A stretch of DNA of 64,000 nt from Helicoverpa zea (GCF_022581195.2 NC_061482.1:15810001-15874000); one strand, 5' to 3'; shown: positions 10,518-20,710, counted from the first letter of the stretch. The notes: generated by a model from the letters alone, not told the origin. Translations and numbers: made by a program.

Positions 10518-10797
10518 GTCTGATTGGACAAAAACTCATTTTTTATGTTTACTAATCTTGTGGTGTGATACTAATACAGAAAGTCTATGATAAAATGTCA
10601 TGGACTTACCCTCCCAGAGTGTTGGCATGTACTCGCAGTAAGCCTTTGCGAACAGTGGTATTGTCTTCTTCAGGTGAAAAATCTACATGGTATTGGTACA
10701 GTCGCTACTGGAGTGTTAAGTTAACCGTGAAGTAATTCGCCTTCAAATCTATCACTGTTCCTGAGGTTTCAGTGTGCAGAATCTTAGGTACTCATCA
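10509..10797 (-). pseudogene. PIWI-family exon b plus intron, inverted copy P1
   Basis: The minus strand reads VIDLKANYFTVNLTLQ, a TAG stop where the family has Trp, then RLYQYHVDFSPEEDN and VRKGLLRVHANTLG, followed by GTAAGT and the intron. It matches the LLANYFTVETTPKW...LYQYHVD stretch of Siwi (N domain to linker). It is a close inverted copy of 11,490-11,778, sharing the same stop, the 5' flank and the intron. Hence P1 and P3 descend from one already broken copy. Confidence 0.85.
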
Positions 10798-10969
10798 GGT
10801 GCAGGGTATATTATTAAAAAAAATAATGTATGAAGTCTAGTTAATGTGTAAAGTCTAGTTATGGACTTTTGCTCCTATACATTATTTTTTTTACATTAAC
10901 CTAAAATTCTGTATACAAAAAATCGTGTTTGTGTTGTGTATATGCATGATACTCTGTATTCGTCATAAA

Positions 10970-11150
10970 ATGTCATGAACTTACCCTCCCAGAGTATTCG
11001 CAGGTACGCGCAGCCTTTAAGAACAGTGGTCTTCTTCTGGAGAAGTCTACATGGTACCGGTACAGTCGCAACTGGGGTGTTCTGTTAACAGTGAAATAAA
11101 TGGGCTTCAAATCTATCACTGTTCCAGAATTTTAGGTACTCTTAGGCTGG
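10970..11150 (-). pseudogene. PIWI-family exon b, diverged copy P2
   Basis: The minus strand reads VIDLKPIYFTVNRTPQLRLY then RYHVDFS, after which a deletion shifts the frame. The donor GTAAGT is still present. It lacks the stop of P1/P3 (TTG at the Trp position) and keeps the TPQ that Siwi has as TPK, so it branched off before the P1/P3 duplication. Same orientation as P1. Confidence 0.75.
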
Positions 11151-11203
11151 TGAACATATTCATCCGGTTAGACTGGAAGCCGACCCCAACATAGTGCATT
11201 TGA

Positions 11204-11475
11204 CGACCTCGATGGCGCAATGGTCACCATGCCGGACCGCCGAACCTGAGGTCCCGGGTTCGATTCCCGGTTCGGTCAACATTTGTGTGATGAGCATGCT
11301 TGTTGGCCGTGGTCTGGGTGTTACAATGTGTATCTATAAATATGTATATATGTAGCTATATGTAGTTTATCAGTTGTTTTAGCACCCATAACACAAGTTA
11401 ATAACTAACCATGGTGCTAATCGACTGTGTGTGAAAAGTTGTCCCGACATATTTGTTTATAATTGGGAAAAGGCT
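11204..11475 (+). mobile_element. tRNA-derived SINE
   Basis: The head has an A-box-like GGCGCAATGGTC, a perfect B-box region GGGTTCGATTCCCGG at about 11,256-11,270, and a tRNA-unrelated body (GTGTGATGAGCATGCTTGTT, GTTGTCCCGACATATTTGTT). Its layout is that of lepidopteran tRNA-derived SINEs. It lies in the spacer of the PIWI inverted repeat. Part of another SINE tail (CCGGTTAGACTGGAAGCCGA) precedes it at 11,160-11,200. Confidence 0.75.
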
Positions 11476-11489
11476 CGGAAGATGATAAA

Positions 11490-11873
11490 GATGAGTACCT
11501 AAAATTCTGCATACAGAATCCTCAGGAACAGTGATAGATTTGAAGGCGAACTACTTTACGGTTAACTTAACACTCCAGTAGCGACTGTACCAGTACCACG
11601 TAGATTTTTCACCTGAAGAAGACAATACCACTGTTCGCAAAGGCTTACTGCGAGTACATGCCAACACTCTGGGAGGGTAAGTCCATGACATTTTCTGATG
11701 GATTTTCTGTATTAGTATCACGCCATAAGATTCGCAAATATAAAGAATGAGTTTTTGTCCAATCAGGTACCTGTTTGATGGAGCAGTATACTGCTAAGCG
11801 CTTACACCCTGACCCATTAGAGTTGTACTCTGATAGGAAAACTGATGGTGAAAGGATGCCAATTTTGATAAAG
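11490..11873 (+). pseudogene. PIWI-family exons b and c, plus-strand copy P3
   Basis: Exon b (11,526-11,676) reads VIDLKANYFTVNLTLQ, TAG, RLYQYHVDFSPEEDN, VRKGLLRVHANTLGG, then GTAAGT. A 90-bp intron ends in CCAATCAG. Exon c (11,767-11,873) starts YLFDGAV, has a short deletion and frameshift, then continues RLHPDPLELYSDRKTDGER and ILIK before GTAAGG. Exon order and splice sites match the GYLFDGTVLY...RLHPDPMELYSDRKTD stretch of Siwi. The stop and frameshift rule out a working protein, but spliced introns show it derives from genomic duplication, not retroposition. Confidence 0.85.
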
Positions 11874-12268
11874 GTAAGGTTGACAGATGTTGAAATAAGT
11901 TATTTGTTTACTGTAACGATGTGCCTAATAATAACAGGTTTGCATTTCAGGTACCCCCACGTTATGGAAGAAAATAATGTAACATTCAGGCGTCGTTTGC
12001 AAGTGCAGAGTCCACTTTCTTTGTGTAAAAACGATCACCGCGTACCACGTGGTCGCCGGAGGGCGCGCCTATTACCAGCAGACCATACCCACAAGTTACG
12101 TATCGCTGCTATACGCGTAAAGCAAAAGTGCTCGTAGCCTGCAATTTGCAATGTTGTGACGGGTGTTTGTTACTTTCAGGCCGCCAGACATAACGCATCG
12201 CGATGGACCGGGGACCCGAGAGAGACCAGGAAATCAAACTGTGACAATACATTACATGCGTTGCAACG
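11874..12268 (+). other. Sequence downstream of the PIWI remnant
   Basis: If the gene fragment continued, the next exon (LTCEVSPGDY in Siwi) should follow. I do not find it. Acceptor-like CAG sites at 11,948 and 12,179 are followed by unrecognised frames. Confidence 0.3.
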
Positions 12269-12309
12269 TACAGGGTCGATGATGTTTATGATACATCATC
12301 AACCCTGTA
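12269..12309. repeat. Short hairpin
   Basis: TACAGGGTCGATGATGT and ACATCATCAACCCTGTA pair with one mismatch around a 7-base loop. No run of T follows; function unknown. Confidence 0.6.
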
Positions 12310-12377
12310 TGTTTTAATGCGTGTAATAAATGCAAGCATCGCAACAATCGACTTTCAAGATGCGTGATGAAAACCTT

Positions 12378-12450
12378 AACATACCTTCTGATAATAGTCC
12401 ATATAAGTAACGAAAATATTCATTATATGAACTATTATCAGAAATATGTT
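12378..12450. repeat. Long-stem hairpin, pre-miRNA-sized
   Basis: TTCTGATAATAGTCCATATA (12,386 onward) pairs with the matching right arm to 12,443 with one mismatch over 21 bp. After a small bulge the stem extends with AACATA/TATGTT to about 73 nt in total, with a 16-nt loop. The size fits a pre-miRNA hairpin, but a tiny MITE is as likely. Confidence 0.55.
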
Positions 12451-12832
12451 ATAAAATATGAAAAACTTGACATTTCACAAACGCAAATCATACGCATTCC
12501 ATTTAAAACATTATATAATATTAACTTGATATAAACGTACAACAACAAAAAAAAAAAACGCTGTACAGTTATTCAAATTCATACTTTTTAGATAGTGTTT
12601 TTTTTTTTTGCTTTATTATAGGATAGTTTTTTTTGTGTTGTAAATATCTATGTATATAACACTATGTAAATAAATCTAATTCACACTCCATTTTCTATTT
12701 ATTTCCTAATAAATGTTTTTATAACTTATTTACAAGTTTTTTATTGCATAGTCAGGAGCTCGTGCTCGTGTAGCTTTACACATTTCATTACATTGTGTTC
12801 TTTAGATTAAGGACAAAAGATATTTACTATTG

Positions 12833-12905
12833 ATTGAGTCGTGATTGAAGCTCAGTCGGATGTGAAACGAATGTCGCTTAAGTAAAATTAGCAGAATCGA
12901 GCCTC
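12833..12905. mobile_element. End fragment of the GGGGCCCGATTCTCC MITE
   Basis: TTGAGTCGTGATTG...GTCGCTTAAGTAAAATTAG CAGAATCGAGCC matches the reverse complement of 7,069-7,145 and the right end at 57,815-57,887. Only one end survives. Confidence 0.65.
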
Positions 12906-13985
12906 TGACCAACTGTACCTACATATCCTTCAATTCATATCCTTCTCATTATCTATTTACCTAGCAGCCTAAAATCGACAGCACATTAAGCTTTTCACTT
13001 GTGCTGCGAGCCTTACTATTTACCTACACCGATTGTTATAACAGTATCTTAGTAGGTACTATATGCATTATACAGTCGTGGTCACCTAAAAACACTTGTA
13101 ATCTTAACTTACCGGGCGGCCCCGCCCGGTATTCATCTGTATTTCTTTTTTCATGGCAATCCCATTGGATCTTTCTATTGTTTTCTTTGTTTCCTTTTTT
13201 TAAATACTTAAGTGGGTATTGTGAAATGTTAAAACTAATGACTATATTCAATAATCCCCTGCACCTAGTTTTTTTTCGCCTTATCCGAATCTGGGGCGGT
13301 ATGATCTATAACGAGACCTGGCTATCTAGTTAAAGACACTTCATTTGTACAGAGGAAGAAATACAAATTATTCATATTATTGGAGTTACTTTTCTACAAC
13401 AACATTCCCTACACTATAATTAAACATTCCAATAAGTATTAATATTTGGTTTATTTCCTTTTACCCCAATAACAGTAACATCCCTGAACGAGCAAGCGGT
13501 CAGTTTTGTAGAAGTGGCTAAGGGAATTTTCTTCTACCTTTCTGAAGGGTCTTACACAAAACAATGGCGAGCAGCCCCACACTATAACATTTTCGCCTCC
13601 TACATTTGAGAACTTTCTTGGTAGGTATACCTACCTACTTTGGTTTCATCACATGTTTTGGAGGTGACTAAAGCAATTTCTTTTCTTGGAATTCATCAAA
13701 TCCCTTTGATTTATCAGATAAAAAAAATCATTTTTCAATACTTGGTCAGAGCAACTTTCATAGAAATACCTTTGACAGAAAACGCCAACTACATTTATAT
13801 TTAATATTTAAAAATTTAAAATATATGTTTAAAAATAAATAAATGGAAATAAAAATAAGTCGTTTTATGTAAAAAAAGCAAAATCGTCATTTTGTTGGTT
13901 ACGATAATATACGGAGGAGGTGTCGAAATACTGAAGAATTACCTAAATAAATAGGTATTTTGGGGGCTTCCATACAACAAACGTT
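12906..13985. other. Unassigned AT-rich sequence
   Basis: A small GC-rich palindrome CCGGGCGGCCCCGCCCGG lies at 13,111-13,128. No supported gene. Confidence 0.35.
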
Positions 13986-13989
13986 TTTT

Positions 13990-14143
13990 TGCTTATTTTT
14001 GCTCGATATCGATAACGGCAACAGGTAGATGCTTGAAATTAGTATTCACTAAATATGGAATGTATTATAATTATGGAAAGTTTTATAAATACCTAATAGT
14101 GCCCTTTGTGCGCGAGTCCGACTCGCACTTGGCCGGTTTTTAT
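13990..14143 (+). repeat. 3' end of the CGAGTCCGACTCGCACTTGG repeat
   Basis: Ends GTGCGCGAGTCCGACTCGCA then CTTGGCCGG, the same end as the longer copy at 25,111-25,679. The 5' part is missing or diverged. Confidence 0.65.
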
Positions 14144-14199
14144 TTTAAACTCTGTAGATTTACATGTCAATTGTATATAGTAGGTATTGTACCATATAT

Positions 14200-15390
14200 C
14201 GGGTGTGTCGTTCACAATCACATTAAATCCTATCACATATACTTTATGATATTCTATGACGAATTGTAAAAAAAATAACCTAATCCATTCAGTGGTTTAA
14301 CCACAGGAGTCATTTTTCGTTTTTATAATTTACAACATCATGTGTAAAGCAGAGATAAAGTTAGGAGCATTGACATATATTCTAGCGATAGACAAGAACA
14401 TCCATACAAATAATTTACCCGCTATGTCGTCTGTTGACATTTCGTTGACGTATTGTGACATGTAGTCATCCTCATTGATGTTAATTGCAGAAGTATCGCT
14501 CGTATTTTGCCTACATTTTTCATTACTCAAAAAGTTTATATCTAAGTGAATTCAAAATCATGTAATATATCAAAAAGTTTATTTATATCTAATTGAATGC
14601 AAAATCATGGAATATATTAAAACCAGGAACTTATTTTTAGGATTTTTAATATTAATTACGATGTTTTTTTTCTTAAGAGGGCTATCACAAATTTTCGCGA
14701 ATTTAATTATTTTTTCTTGAAAGTAAGAACATACCATGACAAAGTGAAGTCTGTTTTCATTGATATTTTACCTACTGCTAGTTTTATGGCACATCTGTTT
14801 CTGCACGATTTTCTTAATCCATAATTCAAGATGGCGGGCGGGAACAAATTAATGCATATTTGTAAAATTGAATTGTAAATGAAAAGTATGATATACAAGC
14901 GTTGTAATAGCATGAACAGCGTGTAATTTTACTAACTTGACTCTCGAATAGTTTATATGTGTAAGTTTATACCTTGATATGTATTTTCTATTTTATAATT
15001 GTAGTTTCATAGACATCCATCTGACGCAGGTGTCAAAATCGCTCTGATTTGCCATTTTGGGCACTGCATAGTCTGCAGTGCAGTTCAGTGTGGTAAGCTT
15101 TTTGTTCGGAACGTTCTATCTAGTACGTAGTACATATATATCGATGGTTAGGAGTATCAAATGTTTTGACCAGTTGACAGCTGTCAGTTTTCAAGGGAGA
15201 ATTTCAGTTGTTTGTAATGACTGGCTTTTATATGGTGTTCTAATTTTCACACATGTTTATTCTATTTACTTTGTTTGAAAAAAACATTTTTTTATTTTTA
15301 CGTATTTTTCTTTTTTGTTTGTATTAATCGACATATATTAACCAGTATATTAACGCATTTCATTTAATGTGATTGTGAACGACACACCCG
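14200..15390. mobile_element. 1.19-kb TIR element with ATAT duplication (element B)
   Basis: Terminal repeats CGGGTGTGTCGTTCACAATC... are perfect for 29 bp and flanked by ATAT on both sides (14,196-14,199 and 15,391-15,394). Its two ends match, inverted, the two ends of element A (1,870-4,542), and it also carries the TAAAGTTAGGAGCA string of the A arms. It has no transposase frame; the core differs from A. Superfamily not identified. Confidence 0.85.
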
Positions 15391-15550
15391 ATATGTTTAT
15401 GTAAATAAAATAATACCAAAAAAAAAATCATTCTATCAAGTAGCAAATTCAACGAGATGACTGCGACATATAGTCGCACACAGATGATTGTTATGGTTTT
15501 TACAATTTGAACGAGGCCTAATAGTCACATATATAGTAGTCACATACTTA

Positions 15551-15700
15551 GGGTGCATCTACACGGTGCAAGTAGCTTGCGCATGTTGAGGCGCATGCGC
15601 ATAGGTTAGGTACATGAATTTTAAAAACCCGCGTGCTCTTGTCACTTGTCATTTGCGCTTGCTAACTTGCTCCAGCTATATGCACCGTGTCGATGCACTC
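15551..15700. mobile_element. 150-bp MITE with TTA duplication, copy 1
   Basis: Starts GGGTGCATCTACACGGTGCA and ends TGCACCGTGTCGATGCACTC, with TTA on both sides. Second copy at 58,515-58,680. A 3-bp TTA duplication fits a PIF/Harbinger-derived MITE. Confidence 0.8.
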
Positions 15701-15703
15701 TTA

Positions 15704-16165
15704 TTCTCTATTTGGCTGTGATCAGGCTGAAACAGCGCTTCAGTATAGCTTTAACATTCTTAAGCTGATATAAAATACTTAATTACAGTACCGTCGCACG
15801 GTAGATTTCAATTACCTATCTATCCGTGAATTTCTTAACTAAAGATAGTTAGACATAACTTGAATGGGGCCAATAGAAATCCTTAGTAAGACAATAATGT
15901 AACGTAAAAAGAAAATAACCCGAAACGCAGGTTTATTATAAACCTAGTTCGGGTGGTCCATACAGCTATTAGATTTAGACCGTCTTTCTCGTATATATTA
16001 TGTATTTCTAGATTAAGTGAAATCCTATGATTACTTTATTTTTATGATTTATTTACTGCTATTACAACTGAGCTATTTGTATCTGTACATGTGTTGAACT
16101 ATGTTTTTTTAATAAATTTCCTTTATTTTATAATGTAGGTAAGGATATAAATGAATGAAACAAGT
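15704..16165. other. Intergenic sequence, nothing recognised
   Basis: No supported feature between the MITE and the likely 3' end of the muscle gene. Confidence 0.35.
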
Positions 16166-17277
16166 GTAACTCGTCATAAAATTTATTTGAAAATTCCAAT
16201 ACCCCGAGGTCCTAACTGTGGACTATCATACTTAAAGGCAACGCTGAATAAATCTTTACAAGTAATACTTTTATAATATATCTAAAACTAATGTCAGTAA
16301 GATCGATTTACATGTCAATAGAATTTTCACTCAACGTGATTCATAAATGGAGTCTCTAATGAGACATAACCAGCAGCAGAAATAACATCAATTCCCATAT
16401 ATTTTTGGTTTATTTGTACTTATAATAGGTAATAGCCTAATCGCAAGCAAATCCAGTTTCGACTAGAACAACAAACTTAATTTTTAAAGCCTAAAAATGA
16501 GTTTTCAAATAATTAGTACTAAGCCACAAGTTTTAGTTGCTTATAGTGCAATGTAATTTAATACACATATAAGACAAAACCCGACATAACTGGGCGCATT
16601 TTTATCTTTCTAAATTCCTATACAAATCATAATAAATACGAAATCGCAAACCCTACATACAAATAGTTATTTACTTTTCCATAGTTTATTTTTAAATGTG
16701 ACATGAAAACCGACCTTCATAGAATAACCTAACAGAAAAAAAAAACAAAAACTTAACTTTTCTTACTTTGAAATGAAAACAAAGTTACGTCATACGAGTA
16801 AAAAAGTAATAAATAAAATGCACAGAAAATAAATTACAATAGAACAAAAACAAATTACTTCATTTATAGGTAATTATTATAATCTTCACACGTGTCGTTC
16901 CTTTTCCTGCAATAAATAGTTTTAATTAGAAAATAATATTTTTATACAATTAGTCGCATCGCCAGCTTTCGCAGAGCACAGAGTAAATGGGTACCCAAAG
17001 TCGCGGTGCTAAGTTTGAAGGAGGGAAGCCGATTGATTCTTAGATACAGAAATACATATGTAGTCAAGTGGTCCATCGGTCATAATATCTTCTAAAAATC
17101 ATCTAAATCCATAAATAATGCAATACAGGGACGCATTGAAAAAACGCAAATTTTCTTCGAAATTGATATTTTCTACAGACAGATGAACTACTTGATTGAA
17201 TAAAAGACAAATCAACCAACTTTCCTCCAACCCCCGTGATGCTAAACCAACTTACATAATCATACCGACCCAGCTCC
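16166..17277 (-). other. Probable 3' untranslated region of the muscle gene
   Basis: Follows the TGA stop at 17,278-17,280 (minus). AATAAA-type signals on the minus strand lie at about 16,182 and 16,405, either of which could end the transcript. The true end cannot be set from sequence alone. Confidence 0.4.
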
Positions 17278-17699
17278 TCAGTCTTGTCTCGGAACCGACG
17301 GGTACCTCCTGTAAGTCAGCGATTTTCTTGGAGACGCACTGTAAGCTCTAACACCAGCGTAAAACTTTCCTTTCTGCGTTATAACCTCAAGTCTTGCCGA
17401 CGCTTCAGCCCTTCCGAATTCATTTTCAATAGTAATCCTATATACTCCAACATCTTCTATCGTAACTTGTTCAATTTCTAGAATTCTTAATAGTTCGTCT
17501 TTTTCCTTGATGGTGAATCTTGCAGAAGGTGTGATGATTATCCCGTCTTTGTCCCAGGTAGCCCAGGGTGCGGGCTGGCCTTTGACTGCGCATTTGAAGG
17601 TAACATTTTCACCCTCTTCCACGACCTTATTGAAGGGATATGTGTAGAAGGAGGGGGCCATTTGTCTGGTGGGGCTGCAGAGACGGCGGGTGTCAGGAC
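17278..17699 (-). CDS. Titin-like muscle protein, exon E27 (last): C-terminal Ig domain
   Basis: Begins after a CCACTTTCCCAG acceptor with GPDTRRLCSPTRQMAP, then a complete I-set Ig domain: NKVVEEGENVTFKCAVKGQP (B-strand Cys), WATWDKDG (core Trp), and DVGVYRI in place of the usual DxGxYxC, so the F-strand Cys is replaced by Arg or Ile. A Ser/Arg/Tyr-rich tail (YSASPRKSLTYRRYPSVPRQ) ends in TGA. Loss of the F-strand Cys is common in muscle I-set domains, whose fold does not need the disulphide. No kinase follows, so the protein ends in Ig. Confidence 0.85.
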
Positions 17700-17988
17700 C
17701 TGGGAAAGTGGACGGATAGACTTTTGATTAATCGTCGTATTAATGTCGGAAAAGAGCGTACACTTTCTGTTATTGAGTACCGAATAAGGAATCAAGTAGA
17801 TAAAAATTGTTTAAGAGCCATCTCTTCAACCAACGGTTCCAATTTGTCATTGAGTTTTTGGGGATGATTTTTGCTCTGATGGTAATTAAAAAGTAGCAGG
17901 TACGCTCATCATCTACAAAATATAGAGAAAAGCGAACACTTCGTTACCCAGGACTTTGTCATAACGGTCATGGCTTTCAAAAACTTAC

Positions 17989-18111
17989 CAGGAGTTCTGG
18001 AGACGGATCTGGCAGGAGTACTCCGCGGCGTGGACCGAGGCGTGGAGGCTGCTGAGAGCAACGCTGGCGGTCTGCGCAGACGCTGACTCAGGGTGTTCGG
18101 CTCACCAGGAG
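17989..18111 (-). CDS. Titin-like muscle protein, exon E26: Ser/Thr/Pro/Arg linker
   Basis: Acceptor CCACTCATCAG, donor GTAAGT. It encodes PPGEPNTLSQRLRRPP followed by a basic stretch with STPRSTPRSTPARSVSRTP. This is a low-complexity linker with repeated TPRS/TPAR, a plausible phosphorylation region between two Ig domains. Confidence 0.8.
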
Positions 18112-18479
18112 CTGATGAGTGGATAATACGGTCATGGATACAGTTGGTCAACTTTTTTAAAAGATAAAACTCTACAAAGGTAAAATTGTTATTTCGCTTC
18201 AACAGTACTAGAATAAATTTTGTATTACCTTATCAGTTTTTATATTCTTATGTATTTTTTATTAATTAAATAAGTTTTATCAAAATACGCAGATGTCTGA
18301 TCTACGCTTAGGTTGTTTAGAATATAAAGACGACATAAATGTTCCAGCGGCTTTTATAGAAGCCAATCCAAACTGACTCCATCGCTTACCGCGGCGGAAC
18401 GCGGAACCGTGTGTAAATCACTTTGGAATACTGATAACAATAATTGGCGATTGATTCACCCGTGTATCGGAGAACACGT

Positions 18480-18680
18480 AAATGTCGGTCCTGTGCCTGA
18501 TCTCTTTCCGGTCGTGTCGGATTGCCGTCCCATCGGGTTATGAGAGTGAAGGAATAGGGAGTGCACCTGTGTCTGTGCAAATGCTCGTGCACTATAATAT
18601 ATCCTGCGCAGCTGGCTGACCTCCTTAAATGAGAACATGCCGCCGTGGCCGAAATCGGCCGTGGACGCCATTAACAATAA
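18480..18680. repeat. Dispersed retroelement segment in intron
   Basis: Contains GTGCAAATGCTCGTGCACTA and GCCGCCGTGGCCGAAATCGG, strings I associate with a common lepidopteran LINE 3' region (from memory). It is continuous with the next repeat. Confidence 0.45.
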
Positions 18681-18682
18681 TC

Positions 18683-18815
18683 CAAGACTTAGTCAGGTGG
18701 CTGGATCGAGGGACTGCTTCAGAAGGCAGTACTCCTTGATACGGCGCGTATTGTGAGGAGGTTTCTGTCTCTGGGACCGGGACCAGACCACTGGTACCTT
18801 GGACCCTGTGCCTGT
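18683..18815. repeat. Dispersed repeat, copy 2
   Basis: Direct match to 6,262-6,390 (GGCAGTACTCCTTGATACGG and CGCGTATTGTGAGGAG). Confidence 0.65.
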
Positions 18816-18886
18816 GACCGGTGACCACCTATTTTATGTTTTAAAATGTTTTTCATACTTATAACGAATGAAGATCCAAGACTTAC

Positions 18887-19043
18887 GGTAAACAACGAGG
18901 CAGGCACTAGAGGTTGCCTTGCCAAGATTGTTAGAAGCCTCGCAAGAGTAAGTTCCTTCGTCCTCCGCCGTCACTTGTTTGATCTTGAGCCGAGCGGCGC
19001 CCTCTTCGAACGTCGACTCGAAGTCATCGCAGTCTCGAATTAA
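18887..19043 (-). CDS. Titin-like muscle protein, exon E25: second half of Ig
   Basis: Acceptor CTTATTCCAG, donor GTAAGT. LIRDCDDFESTFEEGAARLK then QVTAEDEGTYSCEASNNLGK gives the E-F-G strands with the DEGTYSC motif. Completes the Ig begun in E24. Confidence 0.9.
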
Positions 19044-19109
19044 CTGGAATAAGTCATTAGAATCAAGTCAGCCCTTCTAGAAATCTTCTTCATATATAGA
19101 ATTCAATCT

Positions 19110-19375
19110 AGACGCCAATGACTGTGTTTCGGATGGCACGTTAAACTGTGAAGGTCCCGGCTATCATCGAACATCTTTGGCAGTCGTTACGGGTAATCAG
19201 AAGCCTGACACCAGTCTAACCAAGGGTATGGGGTCTCCCGGGTAACTGGGTTGACGGGGTCAGATAAGGCAGTCGCTCCTTGTAAAGCACTGGTACTCAG
19301 CTACATCCGGTTAAACTGGTAGCCGACCCCAAAATAGTTGGGAAAAAGGCTCGAAGGCTGATGATGATATAGAAT
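19110..19375 (+). repeat. Lepidopteran SINE body, copy 2, in intron
   Basis: GTGTTTCGGATGGCACGTTA, GGCAGTCGTTACGGGTAATC, CCTTGTAAAGCACTGGTACT, then GGAAAAAGGCTCGAAGGCTG and a short (TGA)n end. Full-length body; the reverse complement is at 4,606-4,850. Confidence 0.7.
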
Positions 19376-19639
19376 TCAAGCTTCCGACCTCGGCTTACCC
19401 ATTTAATATCCAAACAGACAAAAGCCTGAGTCTATGTTTCGTACAGATGCATATCAATCGGTTCAGTCGTTTTGGCGCCATTTCGTTACACGAGCTTTAT
19501 ATTTAGGCTTACTTTATTTAGCCTTCCGTTATCAAAAATATACTCGTAGCATATTTTTGATCTCAATACATGGACGTTGCACAATTCGAGTAAATAAAAG
19601 CTTATCCCAAACTATAATGTTTTGCCACAAACACCACCA

Positions 19640-19810
19640 ACAAATACTATGGCAATCATCTCAGCCATAGGACGTCCACTGCTGAACATAGGCCTCCCCC
19701 TTAGATCTCCACAGATACCTGTTGGAGGCGACCTGCATCCAGCGTCTTCCGGCGACCTTTATAAGGTCGTCTGTCCACCTAGTTGGTGGACGTCCTACGC
19801 TATGGCAATA
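19640..19810 (+). repeat. Dispersed LINE-type repeat in intron
   Basis: CAGCCATAGGACGTCCACTG, AACATAGGCCTCCCCCTTAG, GGCGACCTGCATCCAG and AGTTGGTGGACGTCCTACGC are strings I know as a widespread retroelement tail in insect genomes. It abuts exon E24, only 5 bp before its donor. Confidence 0.55.
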
Positions 19811-19815
19811 CTAAC

Positions 19816-19948
19816 CTCATTATAGTGGAACCACCTGATATCAGGCTCGGGGTTGCCAGTGACGTGACACTCGAACTCCACCGCATCTCCGTCGTATGAC
19901 AGCAAATCTGTCAGCTCCCTCTCGAAACGGGGGATCACTTCCACTCGC
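19816..19948 (-). CDS. Titin-like muscle protein, exon E24: first half of Ig
   Basis: Acceptor CCATTCCAG, donor GTTAGT. RVEVIPRFERELTDLLSYDG, AVEFECHVTGNPEPDIRWFH gives strands A-C with Cys and core Trp. Confidence 0.9.
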
Positions 19949-20117
19949 CTGGAATGGAGTTTTATTAATGCACTTCTAGAGTAGCATTAAAACTTAAAAG
20001 TACGTGTTTGATGCTAGCTGACGAAAGGCCCCAGCTGCATTACTGGTCGATTGCATGCAGTCGCTGCAAGTGAGGTAGGCAGTTGCAGTCGGCAGCCAGC
20101 ATTCAAAACGTACATTT

Positions 20118-20321
20118 GGCCCGGTTGCAGGTTGTTCATACGTTACGGTAAAGTTAAAGTTAAAATTTTACCGTTGTCAATTTTGACCCCGGTTAATTTG
20201 ACATTTTTACTATGAAATTTTAACGTTCAACAACGTTTTTTTGAATTTAAACCCTGTTAATTTTACTGTAACTAGAATTTAACCCTAACCTTGACGTAAC
20301 TGAGCTTCGAACAACCGGGCC
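20118..20321. mobile_element. 204-bp MITE with GGCCCGGTTG ends
   Basis: GGCCCGGTTG at the left and CAACCGGGCC at the right, with imperfect inverted inner sequence (TTACGGTAAAGTTAAA against ACTGTAACTAGAATTTAA). It sits in sequence starting AAAGGCCCCAG at 20,033, similar to the end of the 488-bp element at 5,054, perhaps a nested host. Confidence 0.65.
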
Positions 20322-20589
20322 TTAGGCCGAAAAGGTTAGGCTAATGTAGGTTGTGCCTCATGAAACGCCAGCGGTTTGCCGAATTACCAGAATCAAAAGG
20401 GTTAGCTAAGACTGTGAATTTTGAAGAATTGCGTAGAAAGTGGTAAAACAAGGTTGTCTGGACTAATTCCAGGTAGAAAGTTCGTCGGCGTTTTGAAAAG
20501 TTTTCAATGTGATTTTCAGAAAACTGATGATGCAGTTTTAATAACTGTTTATTGTACCTTTCTGTAACTTATTATTGTGTCTTTCTGTT

Positions 20590-20675
20590 CTTGAGGTGGT
20601 GACCTAGTGGATAAAGAGCCAACCTCTCGATATTGAGGGCGTGAGTTCGATTCCAGGTCAGGCAAGTTTTTTTAC
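20590..20675 (+). repeat. tRNA-derived SINE head
   Basis: GGTGGTGACCTAGTGGATAA (A-box-like) and GAGTTCGATTCCAGGTC (B box) at tRNA-like spacing; no complete cloverleaf can be drawn, so not a working tRNA gene. Confidence 0.5.
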
Positions 20676-20710
20676 AAAAGAGCTTATTTTATTTCAGTTT
20701 GTTTACTTAC

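Noticed and set aside
11221..11278. tRNA gene
   Set aside because: Promoter boxes are present but the arms do not fold into a full cloverleaf and a SINE body follows.
11490..11873. Working PIWI gene exons
   Set aside because: A TAG in exon b (shared with the inverted copy) and a frameshift at the start of exon c break the protein, and neighbouring exons are not found.
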